Part shown: in pieces, positions 7,683 through 17,325 of the stretch | Numbering within the stretch: the stretch's first letter is position 1 | How the letters are laid out: the number at the start of each line of letters is the position of its first letter | Assembly (NCBI GenBank): GCA_937974245.1 | Contig: CALJKV010000064.1 | Coordinates: 28,586 to 92,585 of the forward strand | DNA from: an uncultured Chloroflexota bacterium | GTDB lineage: Bacteria > Chloroflexota > Anaerolineae > Aggregatilineales > Phototrophicaceae | Length of the DNA: 64,000 nucleotides | Direction of reading: 5' to 3' | The notes under the pieces: model-generated | What the model was told of the DNA's origin: nothing | What the model saw: the letters and a program-made list of their open reading frames with translations, nothing else | Databases searched by the model: none | Made by a program: the position numbers and the translations under genes

Positions 7683-9479
7683 ATGCTTGCCCCGAACGAA
7701 ATCCTGCTTATTATTATTATCGCCGTCACGCTTGCCCTCATCATATCGAACCGCCTGCTGCCTGATGTGGTGGCCGTCCTGGTGATGCTGGCATTGGGCA
7801 TCACCGGGTTGGTGACACCCCAACAAACGCTGTCCGGTTTCAGCAACCCGGTGGTGATAACACTCATCGGGCTGTTTATCATCACCCAGTCATTGGAAGA
7901 TACCGGGGTGATCCAGTGGATTGCCCAGCAGATTAATAATATGGGCGGGGGTTCGGAAGTGCGGTTGGTGCTCTTGTTCATGGCGGCAGGCGCGCTGCTC
8001 TCGTTGGTGATGAACAATGTTGCTGCTGGGGCGGTGCTGCTCCCCGCCGCTGTTCGGGTGGGGCAAATCTCTAAAGTGCGACTGTCCAAACTGCTGATTC
8101 CGCTCTCGTTTGGCACGTTGGTAGGCGGTATGGCGACCTACCTGACTACTGCCAATATCATCCTGAGCGGGTTATTGCACGAACAGGGATTAGACGGCCT
8201 GGGGATGGTGGATTTCATCCCGACTGGTGGCCTGATTGTGATCGCCGGGTTGGTCTACATGCTGGTGATCGGGCGGCGCATTTTGCCGGAACGGGACACG
8301 CTCACCCAGAATGTGATGCTGACTGATTTACAGCAGACCTATCAGCTTGACGAACGTTTGTGGGAAGTGCGGGTGCTGCCAGAGTCAGAGTTGGCGCATA
8401 CCCGCCTCAACCAGAGCCACATTGGGGAGCGGCTTGGGCTAACGGTGCTGGCGATCTGGCGGGGCAGACACGCGATTTTCTCCCCAGCGCCGAACCAAGA
8501 CATTCTGCCGGATGATTACCTGCTGGTGCTGGGGCGTAGAGAACGGGTAGATCAGCTTCTGACGTGGGGCACTGTGTTAAGCCGGGAACAACCGCCGGAC
8601 AACCATAAGCATGATTACAGCGTGGACTTTACCGAGGTGATTATCGCGCCGCGTTCGATCGCGCTCGGCCAGACGCTGAGCGAGTTGAAGTACCGCGAGC
8701 GGTTCGGCCTGACTGCCGTCGCCCTGTGGCGCGAGGGACGCAGTTATCGTACTGACGTGGGCAAGATGCCGTTGCAGGTGGGTGATGCACTGCTGTTGAT
8801 CGGTTCGCCGGAACGGGTCAAGACGCTGGCGAATGACCGGGACTATCTTGTGCCCAGTGTTGGCTATACATCTCGTCCACCACGTCCGCAGAAAGCGGCC
8901 TGGGCGCTGCTGATTACGGTGATTACGCTGGCGCTGGCGATCCTGGATGTGTTCCCTTTGCCCCAGGTAATGCTGGCCGGGGCGGTGGCGCTGGTGATTA
9001 CCCGATGCCTGAGTATGGAGGAAGCCTACCAGGCAATTGAGTGGCGCGTCATCTTTCTGGTGGCGGGTATCCTGCCGCTGAGTACCGCCATGATCGGCAC
9101 CGGGCTGGCGGCGCGAATCGGGGTGGCGGTGGTGAACCTGCTGGCCGGGTCAACGCCATTGGTGCTAGTGGCGGGGATGTTCCTGCTCAGTATGCTGGTC
9201 ACACAGATTATCGGGGGGCAGGTGGCCGGGTTGATCGTCGGCCCCATCGCAATAACGACTGCTCTGCAGATCGGCACTAACCCGCAGGCGATGGCCGTGG
9301 CGGTGGCGATTGGTTGTTCGACTGCTTTTCTAACGCCGATTGCCCACCCCGTGAACATCCTTATGATGGGGCCGGGCGGCTACCGATTCAGTGACTTTTT
9401 CCGCGTAGGACTGGGGATGACCGTTGTCACGCTAGTGACACTTATGCTGGGGATGATGGTTATCTGGGGCGTAGGGTAG
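7683..9479 (+). CDS. SLC13-family permease with two TrkA-C domains
   Basis: A transporter of about 598 residues (divalent anion:Na+ symporter superfamily; substrates in the family include sulfate and dicarboxylates). An N-terminal membrane half (about 1-200) begins EILLIIIIAVTLAL. Two cytosolic RCK/TrkA-C domains follow (about 215-310 and 315-400, each ending in DYLLVLGRRERV or DALLLIGSPERV), then a C-terminal membrane half with GMFLLSMLVTQIIGGQVAG and the PIAHPVNILMMGPGGY motif. I chose the ATG at 7683 because AGAGAAG precedes it and the upstream 25 codons look non-coding. It ends 2 nt from the convergent exporter gene. Confidence 0.88.
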   Translation: MLAPNEILLIIIIAVTLALIISNRLLPDVVAVLVMLALGITGLVTPQQTLSGFSNPVVITLIGLFIITQSLEDTGVIQWIAQQINNMGGGSEVRLVLLFMAAGALLSLVMNNVAAGAVLLPAAVRVGQISKVRLSKLLIPLSFGTLVGGMATYLTTANIILSGLLHEQGLDGLGMVDFIPTGGLIVIAGLVYMLVIGRRILPERDTLTQNVMLTDLQQTYQLDERLWEVRVLPESELAHTRLNQSHIGERLGLTVLAIWRGRHAIFSPAPNQDILPDDYLLVLGRRERVDQLLTWGTVLSREQPPDNHKHDYSVDFTEVIIAPRSIALGQTLSELKYRERFGLTAVALWREGRSYRTDVGKMPLQVGDALLLIGSPERVKTLANDRDYLVPSVGYTSRPPRPQKAAWALLITVITLALAILDVFPLPQVMLAGAVALVITRCLSMEEAYQAIEWRVIFLVAGILPLSTAMIGTGLAARIGVAVVNLLAGSTPLVLVAGMFLLSMLVTQIIGGQVAGLIVGPIAITTALQIGTNPQAMAVAVAIGCSTAFLTPIAHPVNILMMGPGGYRFSDFFRVGLGMTVVTLVTLMLGMMVIWGVG

Positions 9480-9481
9480 CA

Positions 9482-9928
9482 TCACCCTGTCACGACCAGC
9501 ACGCCAGCGACGACGGCCAGGGTGATCGCCACGCTCCACAGCGCCGCGCCAAGCGTCATGGCAATCACTAACCGCAGCGGATTCGCCCCCAACGAAAGGC
9601 CGATCACTGCGCCCAACTGCGATCCTACTGTCATTGGGGCGAGCAGCGCCAGGCCGACCAGCCCGTACCGCTTCCATGCCGCCTGTACTCGCGTCACCAT
9701 GCGGTTGGGTTGTGCCGCTTGTGAGGAACGGTTCATACGCCGGGCAATCCGTGCCCGCAGAGAAGTGCCCGCCACTACAACCAGCGCCGCGCCACAGCCG
9801 TAGCTGACCGTCACGGTGAGCGCCACGCCCACCGGCGATACCTGGAGCGCGATGCCAGCCGGAATCGCCGACCAGAACGAGAGAAACGCCCAACCGAAAA
9901 TTGTGCCAAAGGCGATGAATTGTGCCAT
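9482..9928 (-). CDS. Small multi-drug export-like membrane protein
   Basis: A 148-residue membrane protein with about four hydrophobic helices and a basic cytosolic loop in the middle (RARIARRMNRSSQAAQPNRMVTR is the loop region, about 57-80). The motif YGLVGLALLAPMTVGSQLGAV and the preceding PAGIALQVSP resemble the small multi-drug exporter family (COG2426-like), whose true substrate is poorly defined. The start is ATG with only a weak ribosome site. It is convergent with the SLC13-type permease. Confidence 0.7.
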   Translation of the reverse strand: MAQFIAFGTIFGWAFLSFWSAIPAGIALQVSPVGVALTVTVSYGCGAALVVVAGTSLRARIARRMNRSSQAAQPNRMVTRVQAAWKRYGLVGLALLAPMTVGSQLGAVIGLSLGANPLRLVIAMTLGAALWSVAITLAVVAGVLVVTG

Positions 9929-10459
9929 GCAATGTCCCGTGACCTTGTCTGTGTGCCGTGTGTATTATACGGGAAACGGAGTTTGCAAGAAAATGGACTC
10001 TGCTGCGACTGCTACGAGTGCAGCAAGATGGGCTATTTCTCGCGTGGTGGGGGTTTGAGGCTGTGCAGCAAAACAGCAGGTTTTGCAGCAAGAGGTGGTG
10101 AAAAGCAGCACTGAGTCTTGTGCGCTGAGTCTTGAGCAGAAAAGCTATCCACTGATGATGAATCCCTGAAAACTGAAAAGGAACGTGGCACAGGACTACG
10201 ATAACACAAAATGGCGGGGAAAGGGTGAATCTTTATTCAAACATTTGTTCAAAAATCGCCGTCCATAAAGATAACGGTGGGCATTCGCCATAGTGTGGTA
10301 TGATGGCGACTGGTTAAATTGTAATTTTCGTAATATTTCCTGTTTTCTCCTGTTTTTCAGGCGTATGGATAACCTCTTCTCGCGCCTCTTAATCCACCCT
10401 GCCGGATTTCTTGGGTACAATAATGGCACACGATTATCCGGCAATGAGTATTTGTCATC
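9929..10459. other. 531-bp intergenic region upstream of the kinase gene
   Basis: No convincing ORF or RNA gene. It contains a perfect 7-bp inverted repeat, GCAAAAC-AGCAG-GTTTTGC, at 10068-10086, within a stretch rich in AGCA repeats. A possible -10 (TACAAT, 10416-10421) precedes the kinase gene. An 82-codon minus-strand frame at 10196-10444 lacks a ribosome site and I do not call it. Confidence 0.5.
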
Positions 10460-13400
10460 ATGGAAATGGAATTAGTTGCCAACCGTTACCAACTGCTGGA
10501 ACAACTTGGTGCGGGCGGAATGGGCGTGGTCTACCGGGTCACTGACCGCCTGACCGGGGAAAATCTGGCCCTGAAGAAAGTCATCATCCCCACTCTGTCA
10601 GAGACTTCTACCGCCATCAGCGATAGTGTTGATGTGCGCCTGGCGCTCTCCCACGAGTTCCGCACCCTGGCATCGCTGCGCCACCCGAATATCGTCACTG
10701 TCCAGGATTACGGCTTTGACGCCGAACGCCAACCGTTTTTCACGATGAGTCTCGTCAATGACCCTCTTACCATCCTCGAAGCCGGCAGAGCGCGTTCGCT
10801 GGAAGGGAAAGTCCGTCTGCTGCTGGATGTACTTGGTGCGCTCAGTTATCTGCATCGCCGTGACATCATTCACCGTGACCTCAAACCGGGCAACGTGCTG
10901 GTGGATGCCGACGGCACGGTCAAAGTGCTGGACTTCGGCCTGGCGACGACCCGAGCCCCGGAAGAAAGCCGTCAGGTGATTGGCACTGTCGCTTATATGG
11001 CACCAGAGCTCCTGATGGAAGGCCCGGCGTCGGTGGCATCCGACCTGTACGCGGTGGGGATTATAGCCTACCAGATGCTGGCCGGACGGCATCCGTTCAA
11101 TGTGGGCAATGTTTCACTCCTGATTGCACAGATCATCAGTGGTCGTGTCGCCTTTGTCGGAATAGATGAGCGATTGGCGCCGGTTCTGGGGCGGCTGCTT
11201 GCCAAATCGCCCGCTGACCGTTACGCGCAGGCTGGAGACGCAACCCAGGCTTTGTGTGAAGCGGTGGGTCTGCCCCTGCCACAGGAAAGCGTCGCCGTGC
11301 GCGAGAGCTTCCTGCAAGCGTCCCGTTTCGTCGGGCGTGATGTGGAACTCAACCAACTGCGCGGAGCACTGCGGGGGATTACAGCCTTTACCCAGGAGTC
11401 GCCCGAACCTGGCGAGATTGCGCCGGATATGCCAGCGGCGGGCGGCGGATTCTGGTTTATCGGCGGCGAAAGTGGCGTCGGGAAATCGCGCCTGACGGAT
11501 GAAGTGCGGGTGCTGGCCCTGGTGGCCGGGGCGCGAGTCCTGCATGGGCAGGGCGTGGCTGATGGCGGGGCGCTCTACCAGCTGTGGCGTGAACCGCTGC
11601 GGCGTATGGCACTGTGGGCGGACATCAGCGATGCGGATGCGGCGGTACTGCAAGACCTTGTGCCGGATATCGCGGCGCTCCTGGGGCGAGAGATTCCCAC
11701 CGCGCCGACCCTGGATGGGAGCGCGTATCATCAGCGGCTTGTCACGACGATTACGGCGGTTTTCCGGGCGCAAACCGACCCGATTATGCTGTTGATGGAG
11801 GATATGCAGTGGGCGACAGAGAGCCTGGAACCACTGCGAGCGCTGGCAGGGATGGCCGCCGAACTGCCATTGCTCATTATCGGCACGTACCGTGATGACG
11901 AAAAACCTGATCTGCCGCAAAGCTTCCCGGATGCCCATGTTCTTACACTGCCACGCCTTTCCGGGGGGGCGATTGCCAGCCTGAGCGAGTCAATGCTGGG
12001 TGAGGCCGGCACACGTCCCGAAGTGATAGACCTGCTCGAACGGGAAACTGAAGGCAATGTTTTCTTTATCGTGGAAGTGGTGCGGGCGCTGGCAGAAGAA
12101 GCTGGACGTTTGAGCGATATCGGACAAGTGACTTTGCCACAACAGGTCTTTGCAGGCGGAATCCAGCGCGTTATCCAGCGCCGTCTCCACCGAGTTCCTA
12201 CCGCAGACCGTCCGCTGCTGCGCCTGGCTGCGATTGTCGGGCGGCAGCTTGATCTGACGGTCATGGACGCCCTTGCGAAGAAAGCACGACCGGGCAACGA
12301 TCTGGACTCGTGGTTGACGACCTGTGCTAACGCCGCCGTACTGGATATGCAGGATGGTCACTGGCGTTTCGCCCATGATAAATTGCGTGAGGCTCTGTTG
12401 GCTGACATCCCAGCAGAGTCACGCCCCCGGTTGAGCCAGCAGGTGGCTGAGGCGCTCGAAGCCAGCTACACAGATCTTACCGACCATGCCTGGCATCTCA
12501 CACAACTGTGGGCAACAGCGGGGAACACCGCGAAAGAAGGGCATTACGCCATTACCGCCGCGCACCAGGCCGCTAAAGCCAGTAACTACCAGGATGCTGT
12601 GAGTCTGTTCAACCGGGCTATTCAGCTTGAGGCCTATACCCAGGCCGATAACCCGCGCCAGGTCGAAGCGGATCTCTATCTGGAACTGGGGCGAACGCAC
12701 TACAGCCTGAGTAACTATGAACCGGCCAACGAGGATGCCCGCCGGGCGCTTGACCGCTTCCGCGACCAGGACAACCTGCTTGGCACCGCCGATTCGATCT
12801 CGTTATTGGGGCAGATTGATATGCGTCTGGGTAACAGGGAGCAGGCTGCGGCGCAAATTAATGAGAGCCTGGCAATGTACCGTGAAACGGGCAATCTGCT
12901 GTATATTGCGTTCGGGCTGATGAACCGGGGCATTATTGAAAATCAGCTCGGCCAGTATGAAAAAGCGCACGATACCATGCTGGAATGCCTGCAATACATG
13001 CGCGACTCTGGCGACCGGGTGGGGCTGGGCCGTGCCCTGAATAACCTGGGTATTATCTGTGACATGCTGGGCGACTATGAACAGGCCACTGACTACTTCG
13101 AGCAAAGCATGGCCGTTCGCCGGGCCGTCAATGACCGGCACGGCATCGCCTACACGCTCTATAATATGGGCGCGATGCTGGATGACCAGGGGCAGCCAGA
13201 GTGGGCGCTAGAATTGTTTACCGAGTCGCTGAAACTGCTGCGGATTATCGGGGAACGCCGCTCGATTGGGGTGGCGCTGCTCAGCCTGGGGAGCTTAACC
13301 TATCGTGTGAAGGGGGATGCCCTGGTTGCAGTAAAGTATCTCCGAGAAAGCATGATTATGCACCGGGCAACGGATAACCAGCACGGCACTTGCCAGACGA

Positions 13401-13768
13401 TCAATATGCTGGGTGAGATTGCCGCGGGCGAGGGCGACTATGCTCTAGCACACACGCATTACCAGCAGGCACTGCGGTTGGCAATTGACGAGCAATTCGA
13501 AGGACTTATCAAGGAGTCCGCGCTGTACGCGGGGGAACTGCGAGTCCGTCAGGGGCAGATTGAATCTGGCCTGGAACTTATCGGACTGGTGCAGGCGCAA
13601 AGCACGGGCAACACAGGGCTTCAGCGTGCTATCAGTCGTGTCCTGGATAAACTGCGCCCCGACATCCCGCCTGATGTGCTGGACAGTGCCTTGAAACGTG
13701 GTGCGGTATTTGACTGGGAGGGCATACTGCCGACTCTGGTGGAAAGTGATAGGGATAGCGGGGCGTAA
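10460..13768 (+). CDS. Ser/Thr protein kinase fused to a STAND-like ATPase and TPR repeats
   Basis: A 1102-residue soluble protein. A complete eukaryotic-like kinase domain (about 9-265) has the glycine loop GAGGMGVV, ALKK, HRDLKPGN (138-145), DFG (158-160) and an APE motif. An AAA_16/STAND-type ATPase follows, with Walker A GGESGVGKS (335-343) and Walker B LLMEDMQWA. About nine TPR units occupy the last 400 residues (for example RALNNLGIICDMLGDYEQA). The architecture matches PknK/MalT-like signalling proteins in which effector binding to the repeats controls the NTPase switch. Kinase catalytic residues are intact. ATG 10460 lacks a strong ribosome site; ATG 10466 is an alternative. No DNA-binding domain is present. 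Confidence 0.93.
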   Translation: MEMELVANRYQLLEQLGAGGMGVVYRVTDRLTGENLALKKVIIPTLSETSTAISDSVDVRLALSHEFRTLASLRHPNIVTVQDYGFDAERQPFFTMSLVNDPLTILEAGRARSLEGKVRLLLDVLGALSYLHRRDIIHRDLKPGNVLVDADGTVKVLDFGLATTRAPEESRQVIGTVAYMAPELLMEGPASVASDLYAVGIIAYQMLAGRHPFNVGNVSLLIAQIISGRVAFVGIDERLAPVLGRLLAKSPADRYAQAGDATQALCEAVGLPLPQESVAVRESFLQASRFVGRDVELNQLRGALRGITAFTQESPEPGEIAPDMPAAGGGFWFIGGESGVGKSRLTDEVRVLALVAGARVLHGQGVADGGALYQLWREPLRRMALWADISDADAAVLQDLVPDIAALLGREIPTAPTLDGSAYHQRLVTTITAVFRAQTDPIMLLMEDMQWATESLEPLRALAGMAAELPLLIIGTYRDDEKPDLPQSFPDAHVLTLPRLSGGAIASLSESMLGEAGTRPEVIDLLERETEGNVFFIVEVVRALAEEAGRLSDIGQVTLPQQVFAGGIQRVIQRRLHRVPTADRPLLRLAAIVGRQLDLTVMDALAKKARPGNDLDSWLTTCANAAVLDMQDGHWRFAHDKLREALLADIPAESRPRLSQQVAEALEASYTDLTDHAWHLTQLWATAGNTAKEGHYAITAAHQAAKASNYQDAVSLFNRAIQLEAYTQADNPRQVEADLYLELGRTHYSLSNYEPANEDARRALDRFRDQDNLLGTADSISLLGQIDMRLGNREQAAAQINESLAMYRETGNLLYIAFGLMNRGIIENQLGQYEKAHDTMLECLQYMRDSGDRVGLGRALNNLGIICDMLGDYEQATDYFEQSMAVRRAVNDRHGIAYTLYNMGAMLDDQGQPEWALELFTESLKLLRIIGERRSIGVALLSLGSLTYRVKGDALVAVKYLRESMIMHRATDNQHGTCQTINMLGEIAAGEGDYALAHTHYQQALRLAIDEQFEGLIKESALYAGELRVRQGQIESGLELIGLVQAQSTGNTGLQRAISRVLDKLRPDIPPDVLDSALKRGAVFDWEGILPTLVESDRDSGA

Positions 13769-13899
13769 AAACACAGGAATTCATCCGGGAGACTGCCCCT
13801 GAATCTATGTGCGCAAAAATTGCTCGAAATTTGCCTTGCAAAAGAGTTGATTAAACGGCGCTTGCGATTTAATATCTATGCGATGATTTTCTGATGGAC

Positions 13900-13921
13900 A
13901 CAAGGGGCTGATGCCCCTTGT
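13900..13921. terminator. Hairpin between the kinase gene and potB
   Basis: ACAAGGGGC-TGAT-GCCCCTTGT: a perfect 9-bp stem with a tetraloop, 131 nt past the kinase stop. There is no strong T run on the plus strand. The same stem sequence recurs at 48034-48059, and a shorter version at 49768-49793. Confidence 0.55.
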
Positions 13922-13993
13922 TCTCATGAACCTGAATCAAATTGCGGGTGTGCGCTGGGTTTTTCGGGTACGGTTGGGTACTGGAGGGAGAGC

Positions 13994-14857
13994 ATGGCTG
14001 CGGTCGAACGACGTAAACGCAGGGGAGAGAAACAAAGCGGTTTCCTGCTGGCGCTGCCGGCATTGTTGTGGCTGACCGTATTTTTCCTGCTGCCGGTGTT
14101 TATTGTACTGATTGTGAGTTTTATGTCACGCGGGCGGGGCGGACTGGCGGAAATGCCTTTCACGCTGGCGAACTATGAGCGCGTTTTTGATGTGTTCGTC
14201 ATTGTTATCCAGAACTCGCTGTGGATTGCCTTGCTAACCACGATCATCTGCCTGGTGGTGGGCTACCCGCTGGCATTTTTCATCAGCACCCGCCAGAGTT
14301 CTCGCTCCCGCACCTTCGCCCTCTTCATGATTATGCTCCCCTTCTGGACGAACTTCCTGGTGCGGACGTATGCCATCCAGTCTATCCTGGGGCGGGAAGG
14401 CATCCTTAACACGTTTTTCCAGAGTATAGGCTTCATCATAGAACCGCTGCGGCTGCTGAATACGCCGGAAGCCGTGTTGATCGGCCTTGTGTATGGCTTC
14501 CTGCCATTCATGGTGCTGCCGATTTACGCTTCGGTAGAACGCTTTGACTTCCGTTTTGTGGAAGCCGCGCATGACCTGGGAGCAAACGACATTCGCGCTT
14601 TCCTACGGGTCGTCTTCCCGCTCACGCTGCCAGGTGTCATCGCCGGATGTATCCTGGTGTTTATCCCGGCAATTGGAGCGTTTGTCACCCCTGACCTGCT
14701 GGGGGGCACGAAAGGTATCATGATCGGTAACCTGATCCAGCAGCAGTTTCGCGGGTCAGGGAACCAACCGCTGGGTTCAGCACTGTCGATAGTACTGATG
14801 GCAATGGTGATGCTGGCGCTGCTCATTTATATCCGCTTTGGCGACCAGGAGGGGTAG
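13994..14857 (+). CDS. potB: Polyamine-type ABC transporter permease PotB
   Basis: A 287-residue inner membrane subunit with six predicted helices, beginning with a basic tail and LLALPALLWLTVFFLLPVF. The permease loop EAAHDLGANDIRAFLRVVFPLTLPG is the ABC-ATPase docking (EAA) motif. The family imports spermidine, putrescine or related amines. GGAGGGAG sits just before the ATG. It heads the order potB-potC-potD-potD-potA, with 3 nt between this gene and potC, so they are surely co-transcribed. Substrate is inferred from the family. Confidence 0.93.
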   Translation: MAAVERRKRRGEKQSGFLLALPALLWLTVFFLLPVFIVLIVSFMSRGRGGLAEMPFTLANYERVFDVFVIVIQNSLWIALLTTIICLVVGYPLAFFISTRQSSRSRTFALFMIMLPFWTNFLVRTYAIQSILGREGILNTFFQSIGFIIEPLRLLNTPEAVLIGLVYGFLPFMVLPIYASVERFDFRFVEAAHDLGANDIRAFLRVVFPLTLPGVIAGCILVFIPAIGAFVTPDLLGGTKGIMIGNLIQQQFRGSGNQPLGSALSIVLMAMVMLALLIYIRFGDQEG

Positions 14858-14860
14858 GGG

Positions 14861-15790
14861 ATGGCAGGACAGACACTGGCGCAGCATGGCAAAATCCGGT
14901 ACAACCAGGGTGCCATCCGGCGCGATATGTGGGTGCGTAAAATCGGCAAGTTCGGCCTGCTGTTCAACCCGGTTGTGGCCTACTTCTTCCTGTGGGCACC
15001 GATTCTCGTACTGATTATTTTTTCCTTCAACGCGGGTGAGTCGGTTTCCACCTGGGAAGGCTTTACGCTCAAGTGGTATGGCAATATTCTCGCCAATACA
15101 CTGGCCGCCGGAACGGAAGCTGCCCGGTTTTCTACTGAGCTGATGCTTAGTTCTGTCAAGAACAGCCTCATCGTAAGTATCAGCGCCACCACGATTTCTA
15201 CCATCATTGGCACAATGGTTGCTCTCAGCTTGGAGCGCGGCCACTTCCCAGGTAAAAAATTTCTGGACGCGGTGCTGTACCTGCCGGTCATCATCCCGGA
15301 GATAACGCAGGGTATCTCGCTGGCGCTGTTCTTCAAGGTGATTTTTGACTGGTTTTCGCTACAAAGCCCGGATTTACGCCCGACATCCGGCTTTGGCACG
15401 ATTATCATCGCTCATGTGGCGTTTAGTGTTTCATATGTTACAATCGTTGTCCGGGCGCGGTTGTCCGATATGAATCCCCGCTATGAAGAAGCCGCCCGCG
15501 ACCTGGGTGCTAACGAATGGCGCACATTCTGGCGTGTGACATTTCCGCTGATCCTGCCAGGGGTATTGGCCGGGGCGCTGTTAGCTTTTACGATCTCGTT
15601 GGACGATTTTGTTGTTACCTTCTTTAATTCTGGGGTGGGGACAACGACCCTGCCGATTTTCGTTTACGGTTTGCTCAAGACCCGTGTGCCACCGGAGATT
15701 AACGCGATTTCAACACTGATGCTGATCGCTTCCACGATCCTGGTGGGATCGTCGCTTATATTGCAGGGGCGCGGCGCCGATAAGCAATAG
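14861..15790 (+). CDS. potC: Polyamine-type ABC transporter permease PotC
   Basis: A 309-residue second permease with six helices. Its EAA loop is EEAARDLGANEWRTFWRVTFPLILPG, followed by the family hallmark ISLDDFVVTFFNSG. It has an N-terminal extension of about 30 residues before the first helix. ATG 14861 has AGGAGGGG upstream; the in-frame ATG at 14927 is a weaker alternative. It pairs with PotB to form the translocation channel. Confidence 0.93.
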   Translation: MAGQTLAQHGKIRYNQGAIRRDMWVRKIGKFGLLFNPVVAYFFLWAPILVLIIFSFNAGESVSTWEGFTLKWYGNILANTLAAGTEAARFSTELMLSSVKNSLIVSISATTISTIIGTMVALSLERGHFPGKKFLDAVLYLPVIIPEITQGISLALFFKVIFDWFSLQSPDLRPTSGFGTIIIAHVAFSVSYVTIVVRARLSDMNPRYEEAARDLGANEWRTFWRVTFPLILPGVLAGALLAFTISLDDFVVTFFNSGVGTTTLPIFVYGLLKTRVPPEINAISTLMLIASTILVGSSLILQGRGADKQ

Positions 15791-15951
15791 TCTGTTGGAT
15801 TTACCGGCTGAAAACAGGTTATTCACCGCTGTTTTCGGCTTGTCATTGATATTACCATTTCCCTTTGGATCGGAGGGCAAGTCTGGGGGACTGCCCGGTG
15901 ATGGGATGCCGGTAAACATTCGTCGTTCAGTTATTTTCGAGGGAGAGCCAC

Positions 15952-17052
15952 ATGAATAAGAAACTTTTCGGGTTATTCGTGATCGGGCTGCTGTTGGTTG
16001 GGCTGGTTGCCCCCGTAGCGGCACAGGACAATGAAATTGCCACCAGTTGGACCTGCCCGGAAGGTTTTGAGGGGCAGCAATTGAATATTTACAACTGGTC
16101 AACCTATATTGCGGAAGACACGATTGCGAACTTTCAGACATTGTGCGGTGTCACTGTCACGTATGACACCTTCGAGAGCAGCGAAGCCGCTATCGCCCGC
16201 CTGCGGGCAGGTAATCCGGGTTACGATATTGTCGTTCCGGCTGGCAGCGATATTCCCCGTCTGATTGAGGAAGAGCTGCTGGTGCCGCTCGATATGACCA
16301 AAATCCCGAACTTCGCTAATGTGACTCCTCAGCTTACCGGGACTCCCTTTGACCCCAATAACGAGTATGCCATTGGTTACCAGTGGGGGACGATTGGCAT
16401 CGGCTATAACGTGACCAAAGTGAGCGAAGAAATCACTTCCTGGGAACAGATGTTCAATTACCCGGAACAGGCAGTGGCGTGGTTGGAAGACCGCCGGGCG
16501 ATGCTGGCCGGCGCCGCGTTGATGCTGGGCTACGACCCCAATTCAGAAGACCCGGCGGAAATCGAAGCGATGGCGGATTACCTGATTGAACATGGCAGCA
16601 ACGTCATCTATATCGCGGGGGACGATGGTCAGGAACTGCTGGCGCGCGGCGAGGCTGATATGGTGGTTGAGTACAGCGGTGACATCTTCCAGATTATGGA
16701 TGAATGTGAATGCGATGACTATGCCTACATTATCCCCAGCGAAGGCGCAAATATCTGGATGGATATGATGGCGATCCCAACCGGCGCACAGAATGTTGAA
16801 CTGGCGCACGTCTTCCTGGATTATATCCTTGACCCGCAGGTGGGGGCGGACATCAGCAACTATACGGCTTATGCCAGCCCCAACCAGGCGGCAATTGATG
16901 GCGGCCTGATTGACCCCGAACTCCTGAATGATCCGGCCATTTACCCCGATGAAGAACTGCTTCAGCGGCTGTACTGGACCCAGGCCAACATTGACAGCGA
17001 ACAGCTTTACAACGATGCCTGGGACGAGATCAAAATTCGTATTGGACAGTAG
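15952..17052 (+). CDS. potD: Polyamine-type extracellular solute-binding protein PotD (copy 1)
   Basis: A 366-residue exported binding protein. It has a Sec signal peptide (MNKKLFGLFVIGLLLVGLVA, cleavage near VAAQD), then the PotD/PotF fold beginning LNIYNWSTYIAEDTIANFQ. Family landmarks GNPGYDIVVPAGSD and YQWGTIGIGYN are present. No lipobox is seen, so cell-surface retention is unclear; the envelope architecture is unknown. The Cys pair CECDD and further N-terminal Cys residues are shared with copy 2. It sits 161 nt after potC and is followed by a stable hairpin. Confidence 0.92.
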   Translation: MNKKLFGLFVIGLLLVGLVAPVAAQDNEIATSWTCPEGFEGQQLNIYNWSTYIAEDTIANFQTLCGVTVTYDTFESSEAAIARLRAGNPGYDIVVPAGSDIPRLIEEELLVPLDMTKIPNFANVTPQLTGTPFDPNNEYAIGYQWGTIGIGYNVTKVSEEITSWEQMFNYPEQAVAWLEDRRAMLAGAALMLGYDPNSEDPAEIEAMADYLIEHGSNVIYIAGDDGQELLARGEADMVVEYSGDIFQIMDECECDDYAYIIPSEGANIWMDMMAIPTGAQNVELAHVFLDYILDPQVGADISNYTAYASPNQAAIDGGLIDPELLNDPAIYPDEELLQRLYWTQANIDSEQLYNDAWDEIKIRIGQ

Positions 17053-17111
17053 CTTTCTACTGTGAAAGATGGGTATGGTTTCGCCTACCTAAAACTGCTG
17101 ACGATTGTGGT

Positions 17112-17131
17112 GGGCGGCCAGAAGGCCGTCC
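17112..17131 (+). other. Stable RNA hairpin between the two potD genes
   Basis: GGGCGGCC-AGAA-GGCCGTCC forms an 8-bp stem (one G-U) with a tetraloop, 60 nt after the first potD stop. No T run follows, so mRNA 3'-end stabilisation or partial attenuation between paralogues is more likely than termination. This is inference. Confidence 0.5.
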
Positions 17132-17325
17132 CTCCTATGTTGTCAGTTACGATTCATTGTTAGGGGAAGCGATACAAGGGTAAGGTATGGTAACGGCGGG
17201 GAATAACGCGCCATGCGGCTCCTGTTCCCTGGATGCCTTTTCTGGGTCACCAGAATCAGTTTTCCAAACCAATCGAATGTATCAGGTGTCCTATGTATTA
17301 CTGAGTACGAAAGAGAAAAAAGACG

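Noticed and set aside
6776..7765. Long plus-strand open frame of 329 codons
   Set aside because: Lies antisense to ychF; composition is that of a shadow frame, with no ribosome site.
11114..11938. Minus-strand open frame of 274 codons inside the kinase-TPR gene
   Set aside because: Antisense shadow of a clearly coding region.
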